Below are positions 7,904 through 15,668 of a stretch of DNA of 48,458 nucleotides, piece by piece (the first letter of the stretch is position 1; every line of letters starts with the position of its first letter). The notes under the pieces were generated by a model. It had not been told where the DNA came from. It saw nothing but the letters and a program-made list of their open reading frames with translations, and did not search any database. Source of the stretch: Candidatus Hydrogenedentota bacterium (GTDB lineage: Bacteria; Hydrogenedentota; Hydrogenedentia; Hydrogenedentales; SLHB01); assembly GCA_016215105.1 (NCBI GenBank), contig JACRLJ010000003.1:27597-76054 (forward strand). Reading direction: 5' to 3'. The translations under genes and the position numbers were made by a program.

Positions 7904-9130
7904 ATTACGCTGTATTACCGAGCCGTCCGTGAAGACGGCACGATTGTAGAGGGCCAACTGACCGCGGGCGGCCGCCAGGAGGCGCTGCGTCAATTGGAAA
8001 CGGAAGGGCTGCGCCCTATCGAGGTACGTGATTCTGCGCGGCCGGCGGGTTCTGGTTCCGTCATGGCCTGGAAACGTGACCCGGCCACTCAGAAGGTTCC
8101 CCACCGGGTGGTAGAAGAGTTCGTTCGTCAACTTTCCAGTCTCTTGGCGGCAGGGGTGTCGTTGAGCCGGGCACTGAGTATTCTTCACCGCGAAGCGTCC
8201 GTGCCCGCAGCCAAAACTCAGTGGAAGGCGATCCACGACGCGGTAGTGGATGGCACGTCGTTGGCGTCCGCAATGGCCAAACACCCGCAGACGTTTCCGC
8301 GTGTCTATACGGCGATGGTTCAGGCGGGAGAGACCGGCGGGTTCTTGGCGACCGTTCTCGATCAAATCGCCGAGTTTCAGAGCCGGAGCCGGGACATGAA
8401 GGGCAAAGTCTTGTCCGCCATGATCTATCCGCTTGTGTTGCTTGGTCTTGCCATAGCGGTAATTATCTTTTTGATGCTGTTTTTTATCCCGCGATTCAAA
8501 GTGGTGTTTGCGGGGTTTGGCGCGCAATTGCCACTTATTACGCGCGCCATCGTCGCTTGTAGCGAGAGCTTGACGCATTACGGGATCTATGCCGCGGTTG
8601 GTCTGGCCGCTGCGGCGTGGTGGGCCCATCATTGGATCAAGACGGAACACGGCAGCCGCGTCTGGCAGCGGTGGGTGCTGCGGTTTCCGGTTGCGGGCGC
8701 GCTGCTCGCCCAGTTCGCGATGGCGCGGTTCTGCCGAATGCTGGGTACGTTGCTCGAGGCCGGCGTTCCGTTAATCTCGGCGTTGCGCGTGGGATGCGAC
8801 TCGCTGGGTAATCAGACCTTGGCTGACGCATTGACGGAGTCCATCGACCGCGTAAAGAAGGGCAGCGGCCTGGCCGCCAGCCTGCGCGACTGCAAGTCGA
8901 TCTTCCCGAGCACGGTATTGGAGATGATCAGTGTCGCGGAGGAAACGGGGCGGCTTGACAAGGAATTGATGCGGCTGGCGGCGGTGACGGAGTCGGACTT
9001 GGACCGCCGCTTGCGCACGGCCGTATCTCTGGTGGAACCGTTGCTGCTTTTCGGCATGGCCGGATTTATCGGCACGATATTCATCGGGATGGTGCTCCCG
9101 ATTTTCTCGCTGCAAGATTACATCAAGTGA
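7904..9130 (+). CDS. gspF: Type II secretion inner-membrane platform protein GspF, unusual start
   Basis: The product is about 408 residues with two T2SSF four-helix domains and three transmembrane helices (a first pair around the middle, the last near the C-terminus). The family N-terminus is plainly encoded from 7907 on (TLYYRAVREDGTIVEG), upstream of any ATG, GTG or TTG in frame. The only in-frame ATG (7895-7897) is followed at once by TAA (7898-7900). GGAG at 7891-7894 is ideally placed for an ATT start at 7904, which I use. Starting at the TTG at 7994 would delete a conserved segment. Just upstream, a 12-bp unit beginning GATGCCGGC is tandemly repeated (7855-7878). GspF connects GspE to the GspL/M platform. 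Confidence 0.88.
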   Translation: MTLYYRAVREDGTIVEGQLTAGGRQEALRQLETEGLRPIEVRDSARPAGSGSVMAWKRDPATQKVPHRVVEEFVRQLSSLLAAGVSLSRALSILHREASVPAAKTQWKAIHDAVVDGTSLASAMAKHPQTFPRVYTAMVQAGETGGFLATVLDQIAEFQSRSRDMKGKVLSAMIYPLVLLGLAIAVIIFLMLFFIPRFKVVFAGFGAQLPLITRAIVACSESLTHYGIYAAVGLAAAAWWAHHWIKTEHGSRVWQRWVLRFPVAGALLAQFAMARFCRMLGTLLEAGVPLISALRVGCDSLGNQTLADALTESIDRVKKGSGLAASLRDCKSIFPSTVLEMISVAEETGRLDKELMRLAAVTESDLDRRLRTAVSLVEPLLLFGMAGFIGTIFIGMVLPIFSLQDYIK

Positions 9131-9149
9131 ACCTGTGGAGGAGTATTCA

Positions 9150-9611
9150 ATGTTGACCGTAATACAGCTTCGGCGGCGCGCGATGAGACGCAGAGGGTCA
9201 TGCGCGGGCTTTACTCTGGTGGAACTGCTACTGGTGTTGGCGATTCTGGCCACTTTGGCCGCCATCGTCATCCCAAAGTTTTCGGGCCGCACTGAGCAGG
9301 CGAACGTTACAGCGGCCAAGACGCAGATCTCCAATTTAGGGACGGCGTTGGACTCGTATGAGGTCGATACCGGCTCGTATCCCGACAGCAACCTGGGATT
9401 GCAGGCGCTGCTGGTCCAGCCCGGGGAGATCTCGAATTGGCGCGGGCCCTACATGAAGCAGGACATTCCGATGGACCCCTGGCAACATCCCTATGTGTAC
9501 GAATTTCCGGGTAAGCACGGCGAAGGCCACTACGACCTGTATTCATTCGGTCCGGATGGCCGCGCGGGTACCGCAGATGACATCACGAACTGGACGACCA
9601 CAACGAAATAG
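9150..9611 (+). CDS. gspG: Major pseudopilin GspG
   Basis: The 153-residue product is a prepilin: a basic leader ends at G20, followed by FTLVELLLVLAIL with the conserved glutamate at +5 (E25). The globular part shows the GspG core (LGTALDSYEVDTGSYPD) and the C-terminal calcium-site region SFGPDGRAGTADDI, typical of type II secretion pseudopilins. ATG at 9150 has GGAGGAG at 9137-9143; an in-frame ATG at 9183 would give a shorter leader. It forms the shaft of the periplasmic pseudopilus after cleavage by a prepilin peptidase that is not encoded in this window. Confidence 0.95.
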   Translation: MLTVIQLRRRAMRRRGSCAGFTLVELLLVLAILATLAAIVIPKFSGRTEQANVTAAKTQISNLGTALDSYEVDTGSYPDSNLGLQALLVQPGEISNWRGPYMKQDIPMDPWQHPYVYEFPGKHGEGHYDLYSFGPDGRAGTADDITNWTTTTK

Positions 9612-10206
9612 CGGCTCCGGTGTCACTTTGCTCGAGCTGATTCTGGTCATGGCGGTTCTGGCGATTGTCATGGCCGTAGCGGTTCCGCAGCTCAAGGGAT
9701 TCTCGGCGGGACGAAAGTACGACGCGGAGTGGAACAGGTTCATGACGGCGCTCCGCTATGCGCGGAACGAGGCGATTTCGCGATCCGTGCCGGTGGAGAT
9801 TCGATTTGACACCGAGCGGAATGTGTACAGCCTCGCCGGCGGGTATGGTTTCGATCATTTGCCTGACGGAACGACTGAACACGCGCTTCCCGAGGAACTC
9901 GAGTTCGAAATCACTCAGGAAACGAAGACGGAAACGGGTCCGGCCTCGACGACGAACCTGCCAGCGACAACGCCGGCGTCAGCGATCTCGGTTGCGCCCG
10001 AAACAGAGGCCGCGTCAGCCGCCGAGTCTGTGGACGACACGCAGTCGGTTCTCTTTTGGCCGGACGGGACCGTAGATGACGCCAGCCCGGCCGAAATCCG
10101 AATTACGGAGCGCAATGGGGTCTTTTCAAAGGCTGTTCAAAAGAACGCCGTATTGGGATATTCCGTTCCAGCGGAGGGTTTCGATGAATTGCTCCAGCCA
10201 GAGTAA
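9577..10206 (+). CDS. gspH: Minor pseudopilin GspH
   Basis: The 209-residue product has a prepilin signal cleaved after G15 (NSGSG then VTLLELILVMAV, +5 glutamate E20). The globular domain begins with the GspH-like RYARNEAISRSVPVEIRF. An insertion rich in Thr, Ala, Pro and Glu (about residues 108-153) interrupts the beta domain. The start is placed at ATG 9577, which overlaps the end of gspG by 35 bp and gives a normal leader length. The upstream extension is out-of-frame gspG sequence. Confidence 0.86.
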   Translation: MTSRTGRPQRNSGSGVTLLELILVMAVLAIVMAVAVPQLKGFSAGRKYDAEWNRFMTALRYARNEAISRSVPVEIRFDTERNVYSLAGGYGFDHLPDGTTEHALPEELEFEITQETKTETGPASTTNLPATTPASAISVAPETEAASAAESVDDTQSVLFWPDGTVDDASPAEIRITERNGVFSKAVQKNAVLGYSVPAEGFDELLQPE

Positions 10207-10606
10207 TACCCGGGGCCGGAGTGGCGGGTTCACCTTGGTCGAGGTATTGGCGGCGATGCTGTTTATGGCGATCGTTATTCCGGTTGTGGTTGAAGGCATA
10301 AGTATCGCCGGCCGCGCGGGCGTCGCCGCGGAGCGCCGTCGTGAGGCGGCGCAGTTGGGCGACGAGAAGCTGACTGAGAAGGTGATCACGGGCGAATGGC
10401 AAGACGGAAATCAGGCTGGCGATTTCGGGGAAGATCATCCGGGATTTCGCTGGGAGCTAGACACGTCTGATTGGGACCAAGACACGATGAAGGTGGTCAC
10501 CCTGGACGTGATATATACCGTGCAAGGCGTGGAATCGACGGAGCGGCTTACCACATTGGTCTCCGAACCGACCACGACCAGTGCGGCGCCGAGCGCAACA
10601 CCATGA
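10184..10606 (+). CDS. gspI: Minor pseudopilin GspI
   Basis: The 140-residue product has its prepilin leader cleaved after G15 (GRSGG then FTLVEVLAAMLF, E20 at +5). A short globular domain contains GFRWELDTSDWDQ and a VDYT-like VIYTVQG strand, consistent with GspI. ATG at 10184 has GGAGGG six bases upstream and overlaps gspH by 23 bp. Its order between gspH and gspJ supports the call. It likely forms the pseudopilus tip with GspJ and GspK. Confidence 0.88.
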   Translation: MNCSSQSNTRGRSGGFTLVEVLAAMLFMAIVIPVVVEGISIAGRAGVAAERRREAAQLGDEKLTEKVITGEWQDGNQAGDFGEDHPGFRWELDTSDWDQDTMKVVTLDVIYTVQGVESTERLTTLVSEPTTTSAAPSATP

Positions 10607-11373
10607 TGACGCGGCGAATAGAGGAAAGAAGAGCACTGGGGTTCACGTTGTTGGAGCTTCTCATTGGCACAATTATCTCGGCCGTGCTGCTTGCCGCCCT
10701 CTACTCGGCGTTTCAGGGCATGCTTCGGACACAGTCTCACGCGTACGCCGTTCTCGAGGAGACCGTGCCTCGCTCGCACATCGCCGACGTGATACGAAAA
10801 GATATCGCAAACATGGTCATCCCCAACGCGGCGCTGAGCGGCAATTTACTTGGTCAAACGCTGACACAGGGCGACGATCGGTGGGACACGTTGGAGTTCT
10901 TCACGACGACCGCGCGCATCAGCAATGCCAGGCCGTGGGGCGAAACGCAGAAGGTCTACTATGCGCTTGTCGACGCGGATCCCCTGGATGAAGCGCATAG
11001 GCTCCAGCTCACGCGGACGGTGACGCGCAATCTCCTGCCGCCCGACACCATGGTCTCAACTATCAATGGGATGAGTGGCGCAGCGAGCGGCGACTTGATC
11101 GGCGGCACGGACGACAGCGCATACAGCGACGCGGACACACTGGGAGATACCACGGTGTTGTTGGACGATGTGAGTTCGCTCGCGATCGAGTACTACGACG
11201 GAGAAACGTGGACGGACACGTGGGACTCAGCCCAGTTGAACAAGGCGATCCCATCGGCGGTGCATGTGCGAATAGGCTTTGAGACACTCGAGGATCGGGG
11301 CATTGCCACGGCGCCAATTGACGTCATGTGCGAAGTCGCCGCCCAGAACCCGGTCACGGAGCCGGCGGCATGA
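10603..11373 (+). CDS. gspJ: Minor pseudopilin GspJ
   Basis: The 256-residue product starts with ATGATG at 10603, overlapping the gspI stop by 4 bp (ATGA). The prepilin site follows G13 (RRALG then FTLLELLIGTII, E18 at +5). The globular domain has LEFFTTTARISN and, near the C-terminus, the strand PSAVHVRIGFE that is common in GspJ proteins. It is somewhat longer than proteobacterial GspJ because of a loop around residues 150-190. It is a pseudopilus tip component together with GspI and GspK. Confidence 0.9.
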   Translation: MMTRRIEERRALGFTLLELLIGTIISAVLLAALYSAFQGMLRTQSHAYAVLEETVPRSHIADVIRKDIANMVIPNAALSGNLLGQTLTQGDDRWDTLEFFTTTARISNARPWGETQKVYYALVDADPLDEAHRLQLTRTVTRNLLPPDTMVSTINGMSGAASGDLIGGTDDSAYSDADTLGDTTVLLDDVSSLAIEYYDGETWTDTWDSAQLNKAIPSAVHVRIGFETLEDRGIATAPIDVMCEVAAQNPVTEPAA

Positions 11374-12803
11374 GTAGGGTGACGTTCTGGATAGCGACGC
11401 CAAGTAACTGGTACGACGGTAACCGGCGCGGATTTGTACTGGTGATCGTGTTGTGGATTGCGTTGGGGTTGATCGCGATTGTGTTGCTGTTTGGAGAAGG
11501 AATGAGAATGGAATACCGGGCCGCAGCGAACAGCGCTGGTGGTATCGAGGCGGATCAGGCCATGGCGGGCGTCCGCCGTTACATCACGTACTCGCTGGGC
11601 AACCTGGACGCGCCAGGAACCGTGCCGGACCCGGTCACGTATGCCGTGGAGGACGTTCCAATTGGCGAGGCGTCGTATTGGCTGCTTGGCCGGGCGGACC
11701 AAGACCAGATGATCGCTCCGGACACGCCAGCCTACGGCTTTATCGACGAGGCGTCGAAACTGAACCTGAACGCGCCCACGACTACGCCCGAAATGCTCGT
11801 GGCATTGCCGAACATGACCCAAGATGTGGTGGACGCCATCCTGGACTGGAAGGACGCCGATAGCGACGCTCGGCCCAGCGGCGCCGAGTCCGATTACTAC
11901 TTGCTTCAGAATCCTCCCTACAACTGCAAGAACGGGAATTTCGAGAGCGTCGAGGAACTGCGCCTGGTGAAGGGCGTAACGACGGATCTCTTGTTTGGAG
12001 AAGACACGAACTTGAACGGAGTTCTGGATCCGAACGAGAACGACGGGGCCGCATCCTCTCCCGACGACGACGCAGACGGCAAGTTGAAGCGGGGCCTGCT
12101 CGATTTCGTAACCATTTACAGCCAGGAACCGAACACTCGTGCCGACGGATCGCGGCGTCTGAACGTGAACGCAATTGAACGGCAACAATCGACAGGTCCG
12201 GTGACCGGCGACGTTGCGCTCTCCGTGGAAAGATACCTCAACGACACGCTTGGCGCTCGCCGAGGCACAGATATCGTAAAGGCGAACGGAAGGGACCTCC
12301 CTCCACGAAGTGTACTCGAGTTCTACGTGCGCGCAGCGGTGACTGTGGAAGAGGCGGCAAAAGTGGAAGACGCGCTGACGGCGTCCGATCCCAGCAAACC
12401 GATTGACGGCCACGTGAATGTGAATACGGCTCCGCGCGAGACGCTGGTGAGTCTGCCGGGCATTGGCGAGCAATTTGCCGACGCGCTCGTGTCCTTGCGC
12501 AAGACCAAGACGGCGGACCAATTGAACACGGTGATGTGGATCACGGAAGTAGTCGATCGAGCCAATGCCGTCGCGGCCGGTCCGTACATTACGACAAAAG
12601 CGTACCGGTTGTCGGCGGATGTTGCGGTGGTGGCGGCGAACGGGCGCGCTTTCCGTCGTACGTGGATGGTTTTCGACACGAGCAAGACCCCGCCGATGGT
12701 GATTTACAGCAGGGATCGCTCCGGTTTGGGGTGGCCGTTGGGCTCGGAGATGCGCGACGCGTTGGACAATCAACAACAACTGGTCCGAAAGGGGCTGCAA
12801 TGA
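11370..12803 (+). CDS. gspK: Minor pseudopilin GspK
   Basis: The 477-residue product starts at ATG 11370, overlapping gspJ by 4 bp. The leader ends at G21, followed by FVLVIVLWIALG; isoleucine rather than glutamate at +5 is characteristic of GspK, which caps the pseudopilus. Two helix-hairpin-helix-like segments are visible (KLNLNAPTTTPEMLVALP and HVNVNTAPRETLVSLPGIG). Between them lies an EF-hand/dockerin-like calcium loop, DTNLNGVLDPNE, near residue 212. The protein is longer than proteobacterial GspK (about 330 residues), mainly through the calcium-loop region. Confidence 0.92.
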   Translation: MSRVTFWIATPSNWYDGNRRGFVLVIVLWIALGLIAIVLLFGEGMRMEYRAAANSAGGIEADQAMAGVRRYITYSLGNLDAPGTVPDPVTYAVEDVPIGEASYWLLGRADQDQMIAPDTPAYGFIDEASKLNLNAPTTTPEMLVALPNMTQDVVDAILDWKDADSDARPSGAESDYYLLQNPPYNCKNGNFESVEELRLVKGVTTDLLFGEDTNLNGVLDPNENDGAASSPDDDADGKLKRGLLDFVTIYSQEPNTRADGSRRLNVNAIERQQSTGPVTGDVALSVERYLNDTLGARRGTDIVKANGRDLPPRSVLEFYVRAAVTVEEAAKVEDALTASDPSKPIDGHVNVNTAPRETLVSLPGIGEQFADALVSLRKTKTADQLNTVMWITEVVDRANAVAAGPYITTKAYRLSADVAVVAANGRAFRRTWMVFDTSKTPPMVIYSRDRSGLGWPLGSEMRDALDNQQQLVRKGLQ

Positions 12804-14191
12804 AGTTCCGCCGGAATGGAGCCATCCTGGGGCTGTCCCTCGAACCGGACGAAGTGAAGATTTGCAGTCTGCGCCGGCAAGGCAAAGGTATCGAGGCGTC
12901 GAAGCCGGTCAGCGCGCCATTATCGGCGCTGGCGTTTAAGAACGATCCGGTCAACACTGGGACGGTTCTGCGCCACCATCTCAAGGCCGCCGGGATACGG
13001 CCGGGCCGTTGTGTCGTGTGTATTCCGCTCACGTGGGCGTTTACGGCGGCGGTGGACCTTCCAGAGTTGACGGTCGCCGATCTGCAGGGCTTTGTCGAAC
13101 TCGAAGCGGAACGCCGGTTCCCTCTTTCGGCCACTGAACTGCAAGTCACCGTAGTTCACCCGCATGTTGAACAGGGCGCGCGGCGTGGTCTGCTAGTCGG
13201 CGTTCCCACGCAATTCGTGTCAAGCGTCGAAGCGGCGCTCAAAGCCGCGCGGCTGCAGCCGGTGGCCATCACTCTAGCCATCTCCGCGCTTGCCGACGAT
13301 GCTTCCATCACAGATGGAGTCCTTCTCCAACTTGGCAAAGGGTATGTGGATCTTGCAGTTGTGGGCGAAGGCGGGTTGCTGGCGATACGCAATCTGGTTT
13401 GGTCGGAGAGTACTTCCGAGGCGGCAAACTTGCCCGATGTCCGCGAGATAGCGCGGCAGTTGCGCATCTCTCTGGCGCAAGCCACGCCCGAGCGGCGGGG
13501 TCTCCTGAAATCGGCGGTGTTGTATGGCGTGGAAGACTGGCCGCCGGCGCTACGGCACAGGCTGTCGGAGTCTCTTTCCACGCTCGGAATAGCGGTGACC
13601 GCGGGAAGCCTTAGCTCCGTTTCAACCCCGGTCCAGACGGCCCCTGCGTTGCACGCCGCCGCCGCGCGGGCTCTGCTGGGTTTCCCGCTGTCGGTGAACG
13701 TATTGCCGAAGCGGAAATCGCGCTTTCACGCTTCGGCGCGGCTCTCGTCCGGTGGTATTCGCCGCGCCATCATTGGGGCGGTAGCCGCGGTAATCCTGAT
13801 TATCGGGGCCTTCTGGTGGCAAGGGCAGCGTTTGGCGTCCCTCGACGCCACGTGGGCGGCCATCGGCCCACGCGTGACCGCGGTCAAGGACCTTCAAGAC
13901 CGGGTGCGCAAGTATCGAACGTGGTACGATGAAGCGGTACCGAGTCTATCCATACCCAAGTGTATCGCGACTGCGTTTCCGGAAGACGGTACCGTCTGGG
14001 TGAAGACGCTGAACGTCAAGGACGGGGTGAACGTGACCTGCACCGGCAGCGCCCGAAGCCGGAGTGAATGGATGCAGGTGATGGACAAGCTGGGCAAGAG
14101 CGGCGAACTCGATGACCTTCAGGTCGTGCAAACCCGGGGCGACACTCCATTTGGGTTTGCGCTGACCTTTCGTTGGAAGAGGAGAGAGTAG
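12800..14191 (+). CDS. gspL: GspL-like assembly platform protein (PilM/PilN-type fusion)
   Basis: The 463-residue product starts at ATG 12800, overlapping gspK by 4 bp, with AAAGGGG upstream. The N-terminal about 310 residues form an actin-like fold of the PilM/GspL-cytoplasmic type (ILGLSLEPDEVKICSL and LPELTVADLQGFVELEAERR). A single transmembrane helix (about 322-341) is followed by a periplasmic PilN-like domain. It would anchor GspE to the inner membrane and pair with the next gene product. The N-terminus resembles PilM enough that a type IV pilus origin is possible, but gspK and the pseudopilins indicate type II secretion. Confidence 0.85.
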   Translation: MKFRRNGAILGLSLEPDEVKICSLRRQGKGIEASKPVSAPLSALAFKNDPVNTGTVLRHHLKAAGIRPGRCVVCIPLTWAFTAAVDLPELTVADLQGFVELEAERRFPLSATELQVTVVHPHVEQGARRGLLVGVPTQFVSSVEAALKAARLQPVAITLAISALADDASITDGVLLQLGKGYVDLAVVGEGGLLAIRNLVWSESTSEAANLPDVREIARQLRISLAQATPERRGLLKSAVLYGVEDWPPALRHRLSESLSTLGIAVTAGSLSSVSTPVQTAPALHAAAARALLGFPLSVNVLPKRKSRFHASARLSSGGIRRAIIGAVAAVILIIGAFWWQGQRLASLDATWAAIGPRVTAVKDLQDRVRKYRTWYDEAVPSLSIPKCIATAFPEDGTVWVKTLNVKDGVNVTCTGSARSRSEWMQVMDKLGKSGELDDLQVVQTRGDTPFGFALTFRWKRRE

Positions 14192-14724
14192 TGGATCCTG
14201 AACGGCGAAAGAGGCTGCTGATCATAGCCGCGGCCATTTGTATAGGGGCGTTTGCGCTGGACCGCCTGGTGATTACGCCCAGTTTCGAGTATTGGAACGG
14301 ACGGTCGGCCCAAATACAGGAACTCGACAAAGAGATTGCGGAGAGCGGCGGTCTGTTGGATCGCGAGGGCGAACTCCGTCAACGCTGGGACACGATGAAG
14401 ACCCAATCGCTTCCCAAACGGGTTTCCGACGCGGAGTCGTTGGTATTCCAATCGGTGAGCCGGTGGGCGAGCGAAAGCAAGTTGAGCGTGACTTCGTTGA
14501 AGCCCCGCTGGGTCAAAGTTCCTCCCATGGCGCAGACGCTCGAAATCCAATTAGAGGGCACGGGCAACATCGAGAATCTGTCGAAGTTTCTCTTCGCGCT
14601 GGAGACTGACGCGCTGCCTTTGCGAGTGGAAGACCTGCAAGTTTCGGCGCAGGACGACAAAGGAGAGAAGTTGGCGCTGAGCGTGCGCTTCAGCGGACTC
14701 GTGCTCGAGGAGACATCGACATGA
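14191..14724 (+). CDS. gspM: GspM/PilO-like inner-membrane protein
   Basis: The 177-residue product starts at GTG 14191, sharing one base with the gspL stop codon and preceded by GGAGAG. One transmembrane helix (about 8-26) is followed by a coiled-coil segment (ELDKEIAESGGLLDREGELR) and a ferredoxin-like domain of the PilO/GspM type. Its position after the GspL-like gene supports a periplasmic GspL-GspM heterodimer. Sequence identity to named families is low, so the call rests on topology and context. Confidence 0.75.
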   Translation: MDPERRKRLLIIAAAICIGAFALDRLVITPSFEYWNGRSAQIQELDKEIAESGGLLDREGELRQRWDTMKTQSLPKRVSDAESLVFQSVSRWASESKLSVTSLKPRWVKVPPMAQTLEIQLEGTGNIENLSKFLFALETDALPLRVEDLQVSAQDDKGEKLALSVRFSGLVLEETST

Positions 14725-15668
14725 TGGCGCGCGCGAAAAGGGCAATGGCGCCTATCGGTCTCTTCCTCATTGTTGCATTCGGTGCATTTTGGGACGCAGC
14801 GAATGAGCGCGCCTTGGCCGAAGAGGCGGCGCCTGCCGGTGCGGCTTCCGCTTCCCCGAATGAGTCTTCTGCTTCAGCGACTCCGGTGGTGGGGGCTGAA
14901 CATGCGCCAGCGGCGCTGGAGGAACATGCCGAGAAGGCGCCCCAAACTTCCGAGGGGGCGCCTGCGAAAGAGGCGGCCCCGGAGACGCCCGCCGGTCACA
15001 GCGACGCGGCCGAGCCCGCGCCAGGCAAACCCGAGGATGCCGAGGCCGAGCCGGCGAACGAAACGGAGATGAATGACGGGGCGCCCAAAGCGGCCGCCGC
15101 GTCCGGAGCGAAGAGCGGGCGGGTGAAACGAAATGGGAAGCCACGCAATGCGCAGGCGCCTGCAAACGAATTGGCTTCAGACGCGCAGCCCAAAGGCCCA
15201 AATTTCGACCTGTTTCGCATCGTGGTAGATCGCAACATATTCAGTTCGAAACGAGTCCCCAAGACGGCCGAAGCAAAGCCGGACGATGCTGCGAAGCCGC
15301 AGGCCAAGGCGCTTCGGCTGATGGGCACTTATTTGACCCCGGAGAGAACACTTGCGCTATTCGAAGGGACCGACGAGATCCCCGGTGGAGGGATCCAGCA
15401 GGGTGAGACCATTGCGGGATACCGAGTTGAGGAAGTGCGGGTGGACGCCGCTGTATTGATCAACGACAAAGGCAAGATTGAAGTCCCGGTCGGTTCCGGA
15501 CTAGCCAAGAACGATGACGGAACGTGGACCCTCGTGGACAAACCGGCTGTCGAGCCGCCGGCCGCTGCGCCTGACTCGGGCGACGCGGCCTCCGCGCCGT
15601 CCGGCGCCAAGTCAGATGATCCAGTCGAGAAACTGCGCGCGCGCAGGAGAAAGGAGTTAGGGCAATGA
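14721..15668 (+). CDS. gspC: GspC-like protein with HR domain and long Ala/Pro/Glu linker
   Basis: The 315-residue product overlaps gspM by 4 bp. An N-terminal membrane or signal helix (about 10-30) is followed by a low-complexity Ala/Glu/Pro-rich linker (about 35-150). The C-terminal region resembles the GspC homology region/PilP: FDLFRIVVDRNIF, then LMGTYLTPERTLALFEG and GETIAGYRVEEVRVDAAVL. That domain normally contacts the N0 domain of the secretin, and the secretin gene is next. No PDZ domain is present; a charged tail follows the HR domain. Confidence 0.82.
   Translation: MMARAKRAMAPIGLFLIVAFGAFWDAANERALAEEAAPAGAASASPNESSASATPVVGAEHAPAALEEHAEKAPQTSEGAPAKEAAPETPAGHSDAAEPAPGKPEDAEAEPANETEMNDGAPKAAAASGAKSGRVKRNGKPRNAQAPANELASDAQPKGPNFDLFRIVVDRNIFSSKRVPKTAEAKPDDAAKPQAKALRLMGTYLTPERTLALFEGTDEIPGGGIQQGETIAGYRVEEVRVDAAVLINDKGKIEVPVGSGLAKNDDGTWTLVDKPAVEPPAAAPDSGDAASAPSGAKSDDPVEKLRARRRKELGQ

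Noticed and set aside
11193-12800. 535-codon open frame antisense to gspK/gspJ
   Set aside because: It is Arg/His/Val-rich without recognisable domains, has no ribosome site, and lies exactly opposite well-supported pseudopilin genes in a GC-rich sequence where antisense frames stay open by chance.
12800-15668. Type IV pilus (PilM-PilN-PilO-PilP) rather than type II secretion
   Set aside because: These three proteins resemble PilM/N/O/P in fold, but GspK, the GspG calcium region, the GspE cysteine spacing and the absence of pilA or pilT favour a type II system.
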